Shown: piece by piece, positions 50,700 to 59,532 of the stretch
How positions within the stretch are numbered: position 1 is the stretch's first letter
Layout of the letters: each line of letters begins with the position of its first letter
Source: Pseudomonas sp.
GTDB lineage: Bacteria; Pseudomonadota; Gammaproteobacteria; Pseudomonadales; Pseudomonadaceae
Assembly: GCF_030150285.1 (NCBI RefSeq)
Contig: NZ_JASLGE010000027.1
Coordinates: forward strand, 124,001 to 188,000
DNA length: 64,000 nucleotides
Direction of reading: 5' to 3'
Translations under genes and position numbers: made by a program
The notes under the pieces: generated by a model
Databases searched by the model: none
What the model was told of the DNA's origin: nothing
Seen by the model: only the letters and a program-made list of their open reading frames with translations

Positions 50700-51257
50700 A
50701 TGAAGAAGTTAAGCGGCGTGGCACTGGCAACATTGATGACCGTGGCCGCCAGCCCGGTGTTTGCAGGGTTCAGCCTGAGCGACGTGGCTAACGTGGCGGC
50801 GCAAGTGCAGGGTGGCAATGGCAATGGCGCGACCACCGACAAGTCCATGCAAGCGGTGCAAATGCTGAGCAAGGTCAACGAGCTGGGCGTCAAACCTGAA
50901 CAGGCCGCTGGCGGCGTGGGGGCGATGTTGAGCCTGGCGAAAAACCAGCTTACCTCCAGCGACTACTCCGAACTCACCCAGCAAGTGCCGGGCATCAACA
51001 AACTGGCCGGTGCCGGTGCGCTGGGCCAACTGAGCCAGTTGGGCGGCTTGCTGGGCAAGTCCAGCGGCGTTTCTGAAACCGCCACCAGCGCAGTCAGCAA
51101 CGTGGCCAACACCAGCCAGTTGAACGCCGCGTTCACCGCCCTGGGCATGCAGGACGGCATGATTGCCCAGTTCGCGCCGCTGCTGCTGGACTACTTCAAG
51201 GACCAGAACGTCAGCACGTCGCTGCTGAGCAAACTGAGCAGCGCCTGGGGCGTTTAA
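50700..51257 (+). CDS. DUF2780-type secreted protein
   Basis: The 185-residue product has a signal peptide (MKKLSGVALATLMTVAASPVFAG) and an alanine/leucine/glycine-rich, low-complexity mature part (LAGAGALGQLSQLGGLLGKS). It matches DUF2780 as I know it, with no known role. It is expected in the periplasm or outer membrane. It is monocistronic, convergent with the acyltransferase gene at a distance of three bases. Confidence 0.78.
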   Translation: MKKLSGVALATLMTVAASPVFAGFSLSDVANVAAQVQGGNGNGATTDKSMQAVQMLSKVNELGVKPEQAAGGVGAMLSLAKNQLTSSDYSELTQQVPGINKLAGAGALGQLSQLGGLLGKSSGVSETATSAVSNVANTSQLNAAFTALGMQDGMIAQFAPLLLDYFKDQNVSTSLLSKLSSAWGV

Positions 51258-51260
51258 AGG

Positions 51261-52148
51261 TTAACCGCGCTCGGCACGCAAGGTGCTGATGCGCTGATCT
51301 TTCGTGATCCAGAGCTGGTTGATCCAGCTCTGGACATGTTCACGGAACACCGGGTCGTTTTCGTAATCGCCCTGCCACAACGCCGGATTCAGTTCGCGGG
51401 TCTGTATATCGACAATCACCTTGGGCACTTGCCCGCTGATCAACTGCCAGAACCCCGGAAGGGTGGCCTGCGGGTACACCACCGTGACGTCCAGCACGGC
51501 ATCCAGTTGTTCGCCCATCGCCGCCAATACAAACGCCACGCCGCCTGCTTTGGGCTTGAGCAAATCAGTGTAGGGCGAGCGCTGCTGGGCATGCTTGGCC
51601 GGTGTGAAGCGTGTGCCTTCAAGGTAATTGACCACGGTGACGGGCTGGCGCTTGAACAGTTCGCAGGCGGCCCGGGTGATTTTCAGGTCTTCGCCCTTGA
51701 GGTGCGGGTGCTTGGCCAGAAAGGCTTTGGAGTAGCGTTTCATAAAGGGGTAATCGAGCGCCCACCAGGCCAGGCCCAGAAAGGGCACCCAAATCAGCTC
51801 TTTCTTCAGGAAGAATTTGAAAAACGGTGTTCGCCGGTTCAACCCCTGCATCAGCGCCGGAATATCGACCCACGACTGATGGTTGCTGATCACCAGGTAC
51901 GACGTAGTGCGGCTCAGGCCTTCGGCCCCGCGAATATCCCATTGCGTGGGCAGGCACAGCGCAAAAATACGTTTGTCGATCTCGGACCAGGTTTCAGCGA
52001 TCCACCTCACGGCGGCCGAACTCACATCGCGCAAACGCCCCGGTGACAGTAATTTGAGCACGGCGAACAGCATCAGCGGGCCAAACAGGACCAGGGTGTT
52101 ACACAGCAACAGGACGGTAACCAAACAGCCGGTGAGCAGGCGGCGCAT
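51261..52148 (-). CDS. 1-acylglycerol-3-phosphate acyltransferase-like protein (YihG type)
   Basis: The 295-residue product has a membrane anchor at the front (LLTGCLVTVLLLCNTLVLFG) and the PlsC motifs NHQSWVDI (catalytic His and Asp) and VVNYLEGTRFTP. The family moves acyl chains onto lysophosphatidic acid or related lipids; YihG of E. coli is the nearest type. The ATG at 52148 with AAGAG nine bases before it is preferred over the TTG at 52154. Confidence 0.88.
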   Translation of the reverse strand: MRRLLTGCLVTVLLLCNTLVLFGPLMLFAVLKLLSPGRLRDVSSAAVRWIAETWSEIDKRIFALCLPTQWDIRGAEGLSRTTSYLVISNHQSWVDIPALMQGLNRRTPFFKFFLKKELIWVPFLGLAWWALDYPFMKRYSKAFLAKHPHLKGEDLKITRAACELFKRQPVTVVNYLEGTRFTPAKHAQQRSPYTDLLKPKAGGVAFVLAAMGEQLDAVLDVTVVYPQATLPGFWQLISGQVPKVIVDIQTRELNPALWQGDYENDPVFREHVQSWINQLWITKDQRISTLRAERG

Positions 52149-52318
52149 AAGCAACTCTTGAACGGTAAAGGGCTGGCTATGATAAGCAGAGCGCCGTGTA
52201 ACGCCAAATATGCGGCCATGACGCGGGTTTCACATGCGCTGTGTCAGGCTGCGCTCACGCTTAATGAACCCCACGCGATTACCGAGTCTAACGCTCACTC
52301 TTTAAGGAAATTTTCGCC

Positions 52319-52819
52319 ATGAAGTCTGTTCTCGCCTTGTTAGCCGTATTGGCGCTGCCCGTGATGGCCGCCGAGCCGACCCTGTACGGGCGTTACGAGT
52401 ACATCAAGTTGCCGGAAATCGGTGAAACGCTCAAAGCCAAGATGGACACGGGGGCTTTGACGGCCTCGTTGTCGGCCAAAAACATCGAGACCTTCACCCG
52501 TGATGGCGATGAGTGGGTGCGTTTCCAGCTTGCCACGCCGGACGCGAGCAGCAAGGTGTACGAACACAAAGTGTCGCGCATCAGCAAAATCAAAAGCCGC
52601 GCCGATGAAGACGATGAAAAGGACGCGCCTGAAAGCGCCCGCCGCCCGGTGGTCGACCTGGAAATGTGCCTGGGGGGGATCAAACGCACGGTAGAGGTCA
52701 ACCTCACCGACCGCAGCAGCTTCAACTACCCGCTGCTGATCGGTGCCACGGCTTTGCGCGAGTTCGGCGCGGCGGTGAACCCGGCACGTCGCTACACGGC
52801 AGACAAGCCGGGCTGCTGA
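52319..52819 (+). CDS. RimB-like retropepsin-type protease, exported form
   Basis: The 166-residue product has a signal peptide (MKSVLALLAVLALPVMAAEP) followed by the PF05618 domain (YEYIKLPEIGETLKAKMDTG, with the DTGA catalytic aspartate; RSSFNYPLLIGATALREF). PF05618 proteins are retroviral-type aspartic proteases; cytosolic RimB of Pseudomonas acts on the S6-modifying system. Here the signal peptide points to the periplasm, so the substrate is unknown. The gene stands alone, with repeats after it. Confidence 0.82.
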   Translation: MKSVLALLAVLALPVMAAEPTLYGRYEYIKLPEIGETLKAKMDTGALTASLSAKNIETFTRDGDEWVRFQLATPDASSKVYEHKVSRISKIKSRADEDDEKDAPESARRPVVDLEMCLGGIKRTVEVNLTDRSSFNYPLLIGATALREFGAAVNPARRYTADKPGC

Positions 52820-53305
52820 CCCTCTGCGCGCTGTCGTGCAGCAATCCTGTCCATTGCTGCGGGCACGGCCATTGAAGGTTCCGGCCTTACGCCGTGCCAC
52901 TCGGTGCCTCGGCATGCCCTGTAGGAGCGAGCTTGCTCGCGATCTTTTGATCTTTAAAAGCTCAATGACGCCGCGCTGTCGCGCAGCAATCCTATCCATT
53001 GCTGCGGTCACGGCCACTGAAGGTTGCGGCGTCCTGCCGGGTTACCCACTGCGCAAAACCGGTGTGAGGCCAGCGTGGTTTAAGGGGGCCCTTGGATCAA
53101 AAGCCAGATCAAAAGATCACGAGCAAGCTCGTTCCTACAGGTCTTGCTTCGTGGTCCCGCTGCGTAAAACCGGCGCGAGACCCGCGTGGCTCAAGGGGGT
53201 AGCCTCTCACGCGTAGGAGCAGCCGGTCGACGCTCGATTGCTCGCGATCTTTTGATTGTTTTAAAAGATCGCGAGCAGTTGGCTCCGACCGTCGCCAGGG
53301 TCGTT
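52820..53305. repeat. 486-bp cluster of REP and direct repeats
   Basis: No gene is seen. REP arms start at 52921 (GTAGGAGCGAGCTTGCTCGC) and close in inverted order at 53138 (GAGCAAGCTCGTTCCTAC). Inside lie two direct-repeat pairs: 52828-52880 with 52973-53025 (GCAGCAATCCTGTCCATTGC type) and 53049-53088 with 53160-53199 (CTGCGCAAAACCGG type). A further REP palindrome fills 53213-53289. It is a nested array between the RimB-like gene and the iron-uptake block. Confidence 0.75.
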
Positions 53306-53482
53306 TTAGCGGCGTAGCAGCCCGCGCAGGCTGAGCCACACGGGTATGCCCAGGCCCACCCAGCTCAGGCTGTCCCAGGCTCCATCGCCCAGTAACGCGG
53401 CGAACAACCCCGCCGCGCTGAGCAGCCCGATGGCCAGCGGCAGGGTGAATACTTTCCAGAAACTCGACTGTCGCGGCTTCAT
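53306..53482 (-). CDS. Small membrane protein of the iron-uptake operon (FpvH-like)
   Basis: The 58-residue product has two membrane helices (LPLAIGLLSAAGLFAALLG and LSWVGLGIPVWLSLRGLL) and a basic front (MKPRQSSFWK). It overlaps the PepSY gene by four bases. Small proteins of this type follow PepSY reductases such as FpvG in siderophore loci, which is why I compare it to FpvH. The function is not known to me. Confidence 0.7.
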   Translation of the reverse strand: MKPRQSSFWKVFTLPLAIGLLSAAGLFAALLGDGAWDSLSWVGLGIPVWLSLRGLLRR

Positions 53483-54591
53483 TGTGCGCGCTCCCGGGCC
53501 GTGCGTCGGCGTACCCACCACAGGTACAGGCCGCTGCCGAGTACCACGAGGGTCAGCACGTCCAGCGCCGCCCACAGTATTTTCATCGGCATGCCGCCAT
53601 AGTCGCCAAAGTGCAGCGGCTGCGACATGCCCATCGCGTCCATGTACCAGGGGCGCGACCCCACGGCCGTGACGTCGAGGGTGCTGGCGTCAATCAGTAC
53701 GGGCGTGAGCAGGTGCGAGGTCAGGTGAGTGCCGCCTTTCATAAACACGGCGTAATGGTGTTCACTGGAAAACCGTGTGCCGGGGAACGCGATAAAGTCG
53801 GGCTGCATGCCCGGCGCGGCCTTGGCGGCGATCAACAGCAAGTCACTGGCCGGAGCCAGTCGGGTCAGGGGCGGCGCGTCACGGTAGGGCTCGATCATGG
53901 CCCCGAGGGTTTCGGTGCGCCATGCCGCGATGATCAGGTCGGCACAGGCGCTGATAACCCCTGTGACCCCCACCACCAGCGCCCACGTTAACGTGACCAC
54001 CCCGATCAGGTTGTGCAGATCGAGCCAGCGCACGCGGGTGGCCTTGTCGGTGCGCACGGTTGCGAACCTGTGGCGGCGCATAAACGGCAGGTACAGCACC
54101 GTGCCGGAGATGATCGCCAGCACAAACAGCAACCCCATAAAGGCCAGCAGCAACTTGCCAGGCAACCCGGCGAACATGTCCACGTGCAGGCGTAGCAGCA
54201 CCATCATCACCCCGCCATTGGCGGACGGCATTTCAATGGCTTCGCCGGTGCGCGCATCGAGCATAAAGGTGTGGGAAGAATTGGGCTCCGTGCCGGCGGT
54301 CGCCGCCATGATCGCGACCACGGCATTGGGCTCATCGTCTTCCCAGCCAAAGTACTGCATGACCTCGCCCGGGCGATGCGCCTCGGCGGCCTGAACCAGT
54401 TGTTGAAGGTCCAGGGTCGGCGTATTGGCAGGCATCGTCTTGACCTGGGGGGCATCCCCCAGCAAGTGATCGATCTCATGGTGAAAGATCAGCGGCAGCC
54501 CGGTCAGCGCCAACATCAGTAAAAAGGCCGTGCAAATCAGGCTGGTCCACGTATGGATCAAGGACCAGGCCCGTATGGTTTTGCTTTTCAT
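53479..54591 (-). CDS. PepSY-associated membrane protein, probable ferric-siderophore reductase
   Basis: The 370-residue product has four membrane helices: one at the front (WSLIHTWTSLICTAFLLML with a conserved His), two in the middle (near 130-160 and 195-220) and one late (WAALDVLTLVVLGSGLYLWW). A periplasmic PepSY domain lies between them. Paralogues such as FpvG and FoxB reduce iron in the siderophore at the inner membrane. It follows the receptor gene by 75 bp, with a short REP in the gap. The ATG at 54591 fits the GGGA site better than the one at 54597. Confidence 0.85.
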   Translation of the reverse strand: MKSKTIRAWSLIHTWTSLICTAFLLMLALTGLPLIFHHEIDHLLGDAPQVKTMPANTPTLDLQQLVQAAEAHRPGEVMQYFGWEDDEPNAVVAIMAATAGTEPNSSHTFMLDARTGEAIEMPSANGGVMMVLLRLHVDMFAGLPGKLLLAFMGLLFVLAIISGTVLYLPFMRRHRFATVRTDKATRVRWLDLHNLIGVVTLTWALVVGVTGVISACADLIIAAWRTETLGAMIEPYRDAPPLTRLAPASDLLLIAAKAAPGMQPDFIAFPGTRFSSEHHYAVFMKGGTHLTSHLLTPVLIDASTLDVTAVGSRPWYMDAMGMSQPLHFGDYGGMPMKILWAALDVLTLVVLGSGLYLWWVRRRTARERAQ

Positions 54592-54620
54592 GAACATCCC
54601 ACATCAAAACGCTGTTCATC

Positions 54621-54647
54621 GGTAGACGCGAGCAAGCTCGCGCCTAC
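54621..54647. repeat. Short REP-type palindrome
   Basis: GGTAGACGCGAGCAAGCTCG and CGCGCCTAC, between the receptor and PepSY genes. Confidence 0.6.
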
Positions 54648-54666
54648 GGCGGTGGTATTTAGCGAT

Positions 54667-57102
54667 TTACCATTTGTAGTTGACGCTGGCCATGACGTTG
54701 CGACGGTCGCCGTAGTAGCAGTAGAAGCCGTCGCAGGTGGAGATGTACTGCTTGTCGAACACGTTGTTGGCGTTCAATGCCACGCTGGCACCTTTGAGGG
54801 ATTTGCTCACGCTGGCCAGGTCGTAATGCACGGCGGCGTCGTACACGGTGTAAGCGCTGGTATGGCCATATGAGGCGTCCGGCACGTAGGCCATGCTGCC
54901 AATCGCAATGTTGTCGGTCTCACCTACATAACGTGCGCCAAACCCCACACCGAAACCTTCAAGCGCGCCTTTGTGCCACGTGTAGTCAGCCCAGATCGAC
55001 GCTTGATGCTCAGGCGTGAGCGGCAATGGACGGTTTTTATCCAGCGGGTCGGAGACCTTGGTCATTTTGGTGTTGGCGTAGGTGTAGGCCGCCGTCAACT
55101 TGAGGTTGTCGTTGACGTTGCCCACCGCTTCCAGTTCCACACCGCGCACGTTGGCTTCACCCAGCGGGCGGCTCACGCCAAGGGTATCGCTGAGCACGAT
55201 ATTTTTGCGGGTCAGGTCATAAACGGCCGCGGTGAACAGCATGTCGCTGCCCGGTGGCTGGTATTTGACGCCCACTTCATATTGCTTGCCGGTGCCCGGT
55301 TTGAAAGCCTTGCCGCCAAAACCACCCGGTTCAGCCTGGAACGACTCGGCATACGACATATAAGGTGTAAAGCCGGAATCGAACACGTAGCTCAGTGCGG
55401 CATTGCCGGTGAAGGCGCTGTCATCACGGCTGTCGTGCGCATCGTTGAGGTTGTAGAAGGTGGTGTCGGTGTTCAGCCAGTCCTGACGACCGCCCAGGGT
55501 CAGGCGCCAGTTATCCAGCGCTATCTGGTCTTGCAGGTACACCCCCGTGTCGCGGGTTTTCTGGTTGTAGTCGTTATAAGCGGTGTAGTTGACGTTGCTG
55601 AAATCCTGCCCGTAAATCGGGTTGATGATGTTGCTGGCCGGGGCTACGCCGTACTGCCATTTGTAGTGGGTGTTGATTCGTTGGTAGTCCAGCCCGATCA
55701 GCACGGTGTGCTTGAGCGCACCTGTCGTGAAGTCGGCCTGCACGTTGTTATCCACGGCGAACTGGCTGATGTCTTCATCCACGATATTGGCACCGCGCTG
55801 GAGAGTGCCGTCGTCCGCCACCGAGCCGTAATAGCCACCCGCGGTGATACCTTGGAACGCCAGATCGCTTTTGGTATAGCGCAGGTTCTGACGGAACTGC
55901 CACACGTCATTGAAGCGATGCTCAAACGCATAACCCAGTGCGTAATAGGTTTTGTCGTAGAACTCCCACTTCGGGTCGCCCAGGTTCTTGTGGTATTTCA
56001 CCTCGCCCGCTGGCGAGGACACCTTGGTGCCCTGTATGGGCAGGAATTGGCTGGTGATGCCTGTATCGTCACGGTTGAACTGGCTGAGGAAGGTCAGGCT
56101 GGTGTCTGGATCGATGTTCCAGGTCAGGCTGGGGGCGAGGTTGTAGCGCTTGTCTTCGTTGTGGTCGATGGCGGTGTTGCTGTCGCGCACGACCCCGCTG
56201 ACGCGGTACAGGAAACGACCTTCATCATCGACAGGCCCGGTGCTGTCAAAGCTGATCTGTTTGCGTTGATAGCTGCCGATTTGTACTTGCACTTCGTGGC
56301 TGGCGGTGTCTTCCGGGCGACGGCTGACCATGTCCAGCAAACCGCCGGCCGGTGTTTGGCCATAGACCGAGGAGGCCGGGCCGCGCAGCAGCGCCACGCG
56401 CTCCAGGTCCCAGGTTTCCAGTTTCGGCATGACGTAGTTGCCCTTGGGCAGCGCCAGCCCATCGAGGAACTGGACCGGTTCAAAGCCGCGCACTTTCATC
56501 CATTCGGCGCGGCTGTCGCTGCCGTAACTGCTGGCGGTGACGCCGGGCATATAACGAACAGCGTCATCCAGGTTTTGCACCGCACGGTCCTGCATCTGGC
56601 TGCGGGCGGTGACCGAGATCGAGCGCGGGGCTTCGGCCAGCAACGTATCGGTTTTGGTGCCTGAGGCGGAGCGTTTGGCCAGGTAGCCGTCGACCGGGCT
56701 CCAGGCACTTTCATAGCGGCCTTGGCCGGAGATGGTGGTGGCCTCAAGGGCGACGACACCGTCAGGAATCTCGATCAGCGTAAAACTGCCGCCGTTTCCG
56801 GGCACCAACTGCAAACCGCTCCCCCGCAACGCTTCACGCAGGGCGGTGGTGGGTTCGAGTTGGCCGTTGACCGGGGCCGAGGTTTTACCCGCCAGCAGCG
56901 AGGCATCAATGGCCAGGGTAATCCCGGCCTGGCTGGCGATCTGGTTCAGGGTGGTCGCCAACGGGCCCGCGGGCAGGTTGTAGCTGCGGGCGGTGGTGCT
57001 CTGTTCGCTAGCCATCAGCGAAGGGCTGATCAGCGGGGCACTGAGGGCGATGGCAACGGCGAGCAGGCTAGGGCGCAAAAACGTATCGAGGGTGCGGGAC
57101 AT
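54667..57102 (-). CDS. TonB-dependent siderophore receptor with signalling domain
   Basis: The 811-residue product has a signal peptide (LLAVAIALSAPLISPSLMAS) and an N-terminal STN signalling domain (about 35-110; YNLPAGPLATTLNQIASQAG). The plug follows (SISVTARSQMQDRAVQNLDD, MPGVTASSYGSDSRAEWMKV), then the beta barrel, which ends in tryptophan (VMASVNYKW). The STN domain lets it talk to the FecR protein next door. It should import a ferric siderophore, hydroxamate or pyoverdine-like by feel. The substrate is not visible in the sequence. The ATG at 57102 has AGGA before it. Confidence 0.93.
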   Translation of the reverse strand: MSRTLDTFLRPSLLAVAIALSAPLISPSLMASEQSTTARSYNLPAGPLATTLNQIASQAGITLAIDASLLAGKTSAPVNGQLEPTTALREALRGSGLQLVPGNGGSFTLIEIPDGVVALEATTISGQGRYESAWSPVDGYLAKRSASGTKTDTLLAEAPRSISVTARSQMQDRAVQNLDDAVRYMPGVTASSYGSDSRAEWMKVRGFEPVQFLDGLALPKGNYVMPKLETWDLERVALLRGPASSVYGQTPAGGLLDMVSRRPEDTASHEVQVQIGSYQRKQISFDSTGPVDDEGRFLYRVSGVVRDSNTAIDHNEDKRYNLAPSLTWNIDPDTSLTFLSQFNRDDTGITSQFLPIQGTKVSSPAGEVKYHKNLGDPKWEFYDKTYYALGYAFEHRFNDVWQFRQNLRYTKSDLAFQGITAGGYYGSVADDGTLQRGANIVDEDISQFAVDNNVQADFTTGALKHTVLIGLDYQRINTHYKWQYGVAPASNIINPIYGQDFSNVNYTAYNDYNQKTRDTGVYLQDQIALDNWRLTLGGRQDWLNTDTTFYNLNDAHDSRDDSAFTGNAALSYVFDSGFTPYMSYAESFQAEPGGFGGKAFKPGTGKQYEVGVKYQPPGSDMLFTAAVYDLTRKNIVLSDTLGVSRPLGEANVRGVELEAVGNVNDNLKLTAAYTYANTKMTKVSDPLDKNRPLPLTPEHQASIWADYTWHKGALEGFGVGFGARYVGETDNIAIGSMAYVPDASYGHTSAYTVYDAAVHYDLASVSKSLKGASVALNANNVFDKQYISTCDGFYCYYGDRRNVMASVNYKW

Positions 57103-57191
57103 TCGGCGGATTCCTGAATGGAAATGTTTCTCAATGCCTGTATGCCGCACGAGTTTTGAAAAGTGATAGGGCCGCAGTGAATTATTTTTTA

Positions 57192-58172
57192 TTAGGGTGC
57201 AGGCGCCGCTTTGGGCCCCACCGTGACCCACCACGGCGTGCGTTGCTGGATCTGCACCGGCAAGGTGGGCAGCAGGGCATTGAGTGCCCGCTCAACATTG
57301 TTCAGTGGGAAGCTGCCAGTAATGCGCAGGTCGGCTACTTCAGGGGCGACGCCCAAGTGGCCGCGCTGGTAGCGGTTGAGTTCGCTGATCATGTCGGCCA
57401 GGCGCACGTTGTCGAGCACCAGCATGCCCCGTGTCCAGGCGTCGGCACTGGCGTTGACGGCGACGCTTTGGCCCAGGCTGCCACGGTACATCAGCACCTG
57501 CTGGCCTTCGTTGAAGACGGTTTCGTCAGCGCTGCCCTGCGGGTGGGCGGCCACGCGGGATTGCAGGACGCTCAAGCGCGTACCGTCGTCTTCGCGCTTG
57601 ACCAGGAAGCGGGTGCCCAGCGCGCGCAGGCTGCCGTCGCGGGTTTGCACGATAAACGGTCGCGGGTCGCCGTGGCCGGTCTGCACCAGAATCTCGCCTG
57701 CTTGCAGGATGATGCGCCGCGTGGTGTCGTCGAACCGTACATCCACGGCACTGTGGGTGTTGAGGTTGAGCACGGTACCGTCGGCCAGGCGCAGTTCGCG
57801 TTGTTCGCCAGTGGCGGTGCGCTGATCGGCCATCCAGTAATCCATCGGCCCGTACTGTTTGCCCGCAAACACGGCCAGCCCGCACAACAGCGCCACACTG
57901 GCCAACCCGCCGCCCATTTTGCGCAGTGGCCGACCCGCGCCATGGCGGGCCTTGCGCAAGGCGTTGCGCGCCGGAACGCTGGTGTTGCTGAAACGCTGGT
58001 CGAGCATGCCCAGTTGCAGCCAGGCACGGGCATGTTCGTCGCTGGCGGCATACCATTTGGCGAATTCGGCCTGTTCCACGGCGCTGCCATTGCCGCAATC
58101 CAGGCACAGTTGCCAGGCGATTGCAGCGTCCAGCACCTGCGCAGACACAGGCCCGGTCTTGGCCTGACTCAT
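57192..58172 (-). CDS. FecR-type anti-sigma regulator
   Basis: The 326-residue product has the cytosolic FecR front (DAAIAWQLCLDCGNGSAVEQ, then AWLQLGMLDQRF), a membrane helix (about 90-105, VALLCGLAVFAGKQY) and a periplasmic part ending LRITGSFPLNNVERALNALL, where the receptor's STN domain would dock. It overlaps the sigma factor gene by four bases. It holds or activates the FecI-type sigma factor in response to the siderophore. Confidence 0.92.
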   Translation of the reverse strand: MSQAKTGPVSAQVLDAAIAWQLCLDCGNGSAVEQAEFAKWYAASDEHARAWLQLGMLDQRFSNTSVPARNALRKARHGAGRPLRKMGGGLASVALLCGLAVFAGKQYGPMDYWMADQRTATGEQRELRLADGTVLNLNTHSAVDVRFDDTTRRIILQAGEILVQTGHGDPRPFIVQTRDGSLRALGTRFLVKREDDGTRLSVLQSRVAAHPQGSADETVFNEGQQVLMYRGSLGQSVAVNASADAWTRGMLVLDNVRLADMISELNRYQRGHLGVAPEVADLRITGSFPLNNVERALNALLPTLPVQIQQRTPWWVTVGPKAAPAP

Positions 58173-58693
58173 GTGGGCTCGCCGTACAGGGCGATGTAAC
58201 ACTGGCGAATGCCCTGGGCCAGGTATTGGCGCACGCGGGGCACGGATACGCCAAGGCGTTCAGCGATGTCGGCGTGGGTCAAGCCATCAAGGCGGCTGTA
58301 CAGGAAGGCCGCGCGGGCCTTGCTGGACAACTTGCCCAGCAGGCGGTCGATGGCCCGCAGGTCTTCGAGGATCAAATGCTGCTCTTCCGGGGAGGGTTGC
58401 TCGGCGGCGGGCAACTGCATCAACTCGTTCAGGTAAGCCTGTTCCAGGGCGGCGCGGCGGAAATAATCGAACAGCAGGCCTTTGGCAATGGCGGCCAGAA
58501 AGGCGCGGGGTTCGCGGGGGGCTTGCAGTTCGGCACGGCCCAGCAGGCGCACAAAGGTGTCCTGGCTCAGGTCTTCTGCCCGTTGCGGGCAGGCCACATT
58601 GCGCCGCAGCCATGTCAGCAGCCAGCCGCGATGGTCGCGATAAAGCGCACCGACCAGCTCACTGTGAGGGGTTTGGACTGACGACAAGGGCAT
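58169..58693 (-). CDS. ECF sigma factor of the FecI type
   Basis: The product of about 174 residues has sigma region 2 (LVGALYRDHRGWLLTWLRRN, CPQRAEDLSQDTFVRLL) and region 4 (YSRLDGLTHADIAERLGVSV). It directs transcription of the receptor gene when FecR signals. ATG 58693 and GTG 58705 are both possible starts; the ribosome site is weak for either. A Fur-like site lies upstream at 58712-58730. Confidence 0.9.
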   Translation of the reverse strand: MPLSSVQTPHSELVGALYRDHRGWLLTWLRRNVACPQRAEDLSQDTFVRLLGRAELQAPREPRAFLAAIAKGLLFDYFRRAALEQAYLNELMQLPAAEQPSPEEQHLILEDLRAIDRLLGKLSSKARAAFLYSRLDGLTHADIAERLGVSVPRVRQYLAQGIRQCYIALYGEPT

Positions 58694-58711
58694 CACCGAA
58701 TACACGTTTTA

Positions 58712-58730
58712 TCTAACGATAATTATTCGC
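58712..58730 (-). promoter_or_regulatory. Fur-box-like site before the sigma factor gene
   Basis: Read on the minus strand, GCGAATAATTATCGTTAGA agrees with the 19-base Fur consensus (GATAATGATAATCATTATC) at 12 positions by my count. It lies directly before the FecI-type gene, where iron repression is expected. Confidence 0.65.
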
Positions 58731-58806
58731 GATTGTGTCAGAGGCGATAAGCCTGCGCAATTGGCGCTCATCGGATGCAGGAAGACAGTTAAAGCAGGGG
58801 CGCGGC

Positions 58807-59532
58807 TTAAAAGCTGTGTACCTGCTTGCGCCGCTGCCATTGGTTGAGCCGTTGTTGCAAGGCCAAGGGGCTGTTGATGCCTTGAGCATTGGCCCGGCTA
58901 AACAGGATAAGCGCCAGTTCAGCGGTGGCCAGGGCGTCGGCGCTGGCGTTGTGGCGGTCTTCGACCTGGAGGTTGAAGTGGCGGATCCAGTGGTCTAGCC
59001 CGGCGTCGCGCGCAGTGACGTGAGGGCATAACAGAGGAGCCAGCGCCGCTACGTCCATAAAAGGGTGTTGCAGGCGGTAGCCCAGGCTGTCCTTGAGCGC
59101 GCGCCCCAGCATGTGCTGATCGAATGGAGCATGGAATGCCAGCAACGGGCTGTCGCCAACAAATGCCATAAAATCGAGCAGGGCATCTGCCGGGTCGCAG
59201 CCTGCCGCAATCGCGCTGGGCCCTAGCCCGTGCAGCAGGACGCTGGGGTTAAGCGGGGCGTGGGTGCGCAGCAAGGTGCGCTCGAACGCCTGGCCCAGAT
59301 CAATGGCCCCGTCTTCGATCACCATCGCGCCAATCGACAACACTTGGTCGCGATTGAGGTTCAGCCCGCTGGTTTCCAGGTCGACGACCACCCAGCGCTG
59401 GCCGCGCAACGGCTGCTCGCCCAGAACCGGGGAGGCGGTGGGCAATTGCTTTAGGCGCTGTTGTTGCTCAAGGCTCAGCAGCGGTTTTTTGCGGGGCAAT
59501 AACCAGGCCCCCAGAGAAGACAGGACACTCAT
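58807..59532 (-). CDS. DEDDh 3'-5' exonuclease, DNA polymerase III epsilon-like
   Basis: The 241-residue product has the exonuclease motifs VVVDLETSGL (D and E of motif I), LAFHAPFDQHML (motif II) and HNASADALATAELAL (H and D of motif III). A proline/lysine-rich front of about 45 residues precedes the domain. It overlaps the DUF294/CBS gene upstream by four bases, a pairing common in pseudomonads. It may process nucleic acid in repair or RNA turnover; the substrate is not defined. Confidence 0.88.
   Translation of the reverse strand: MSVLSSLGAWLLPRKKPLLSLEQQQRLKQLPTASPVLGEQPLRGQRWVVVDLETSGLNLNRDQVLSIGAMVIEDGAIDLGQAFERTLLRTHAPLNPSVLLHGLGPSAIAAGCDPADALLDFMAFVGDSPLLAFHAPFDQHMLGRALKDSLGYRLQHPFMDVAALAPLLCPHVTARDAGLDHWIRHFNLQVEDRHNASADALATAELALILFSRANAQGINSPLALQQRLNQWQRRKQVHSF

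Noticed and set aside
54973..56664. 563-codon open frame opposite the TonB receptor
   Set aside because: The receptor has signal peptide, STN domain, plug and barrel end. The opposite frame has no recognisable features.
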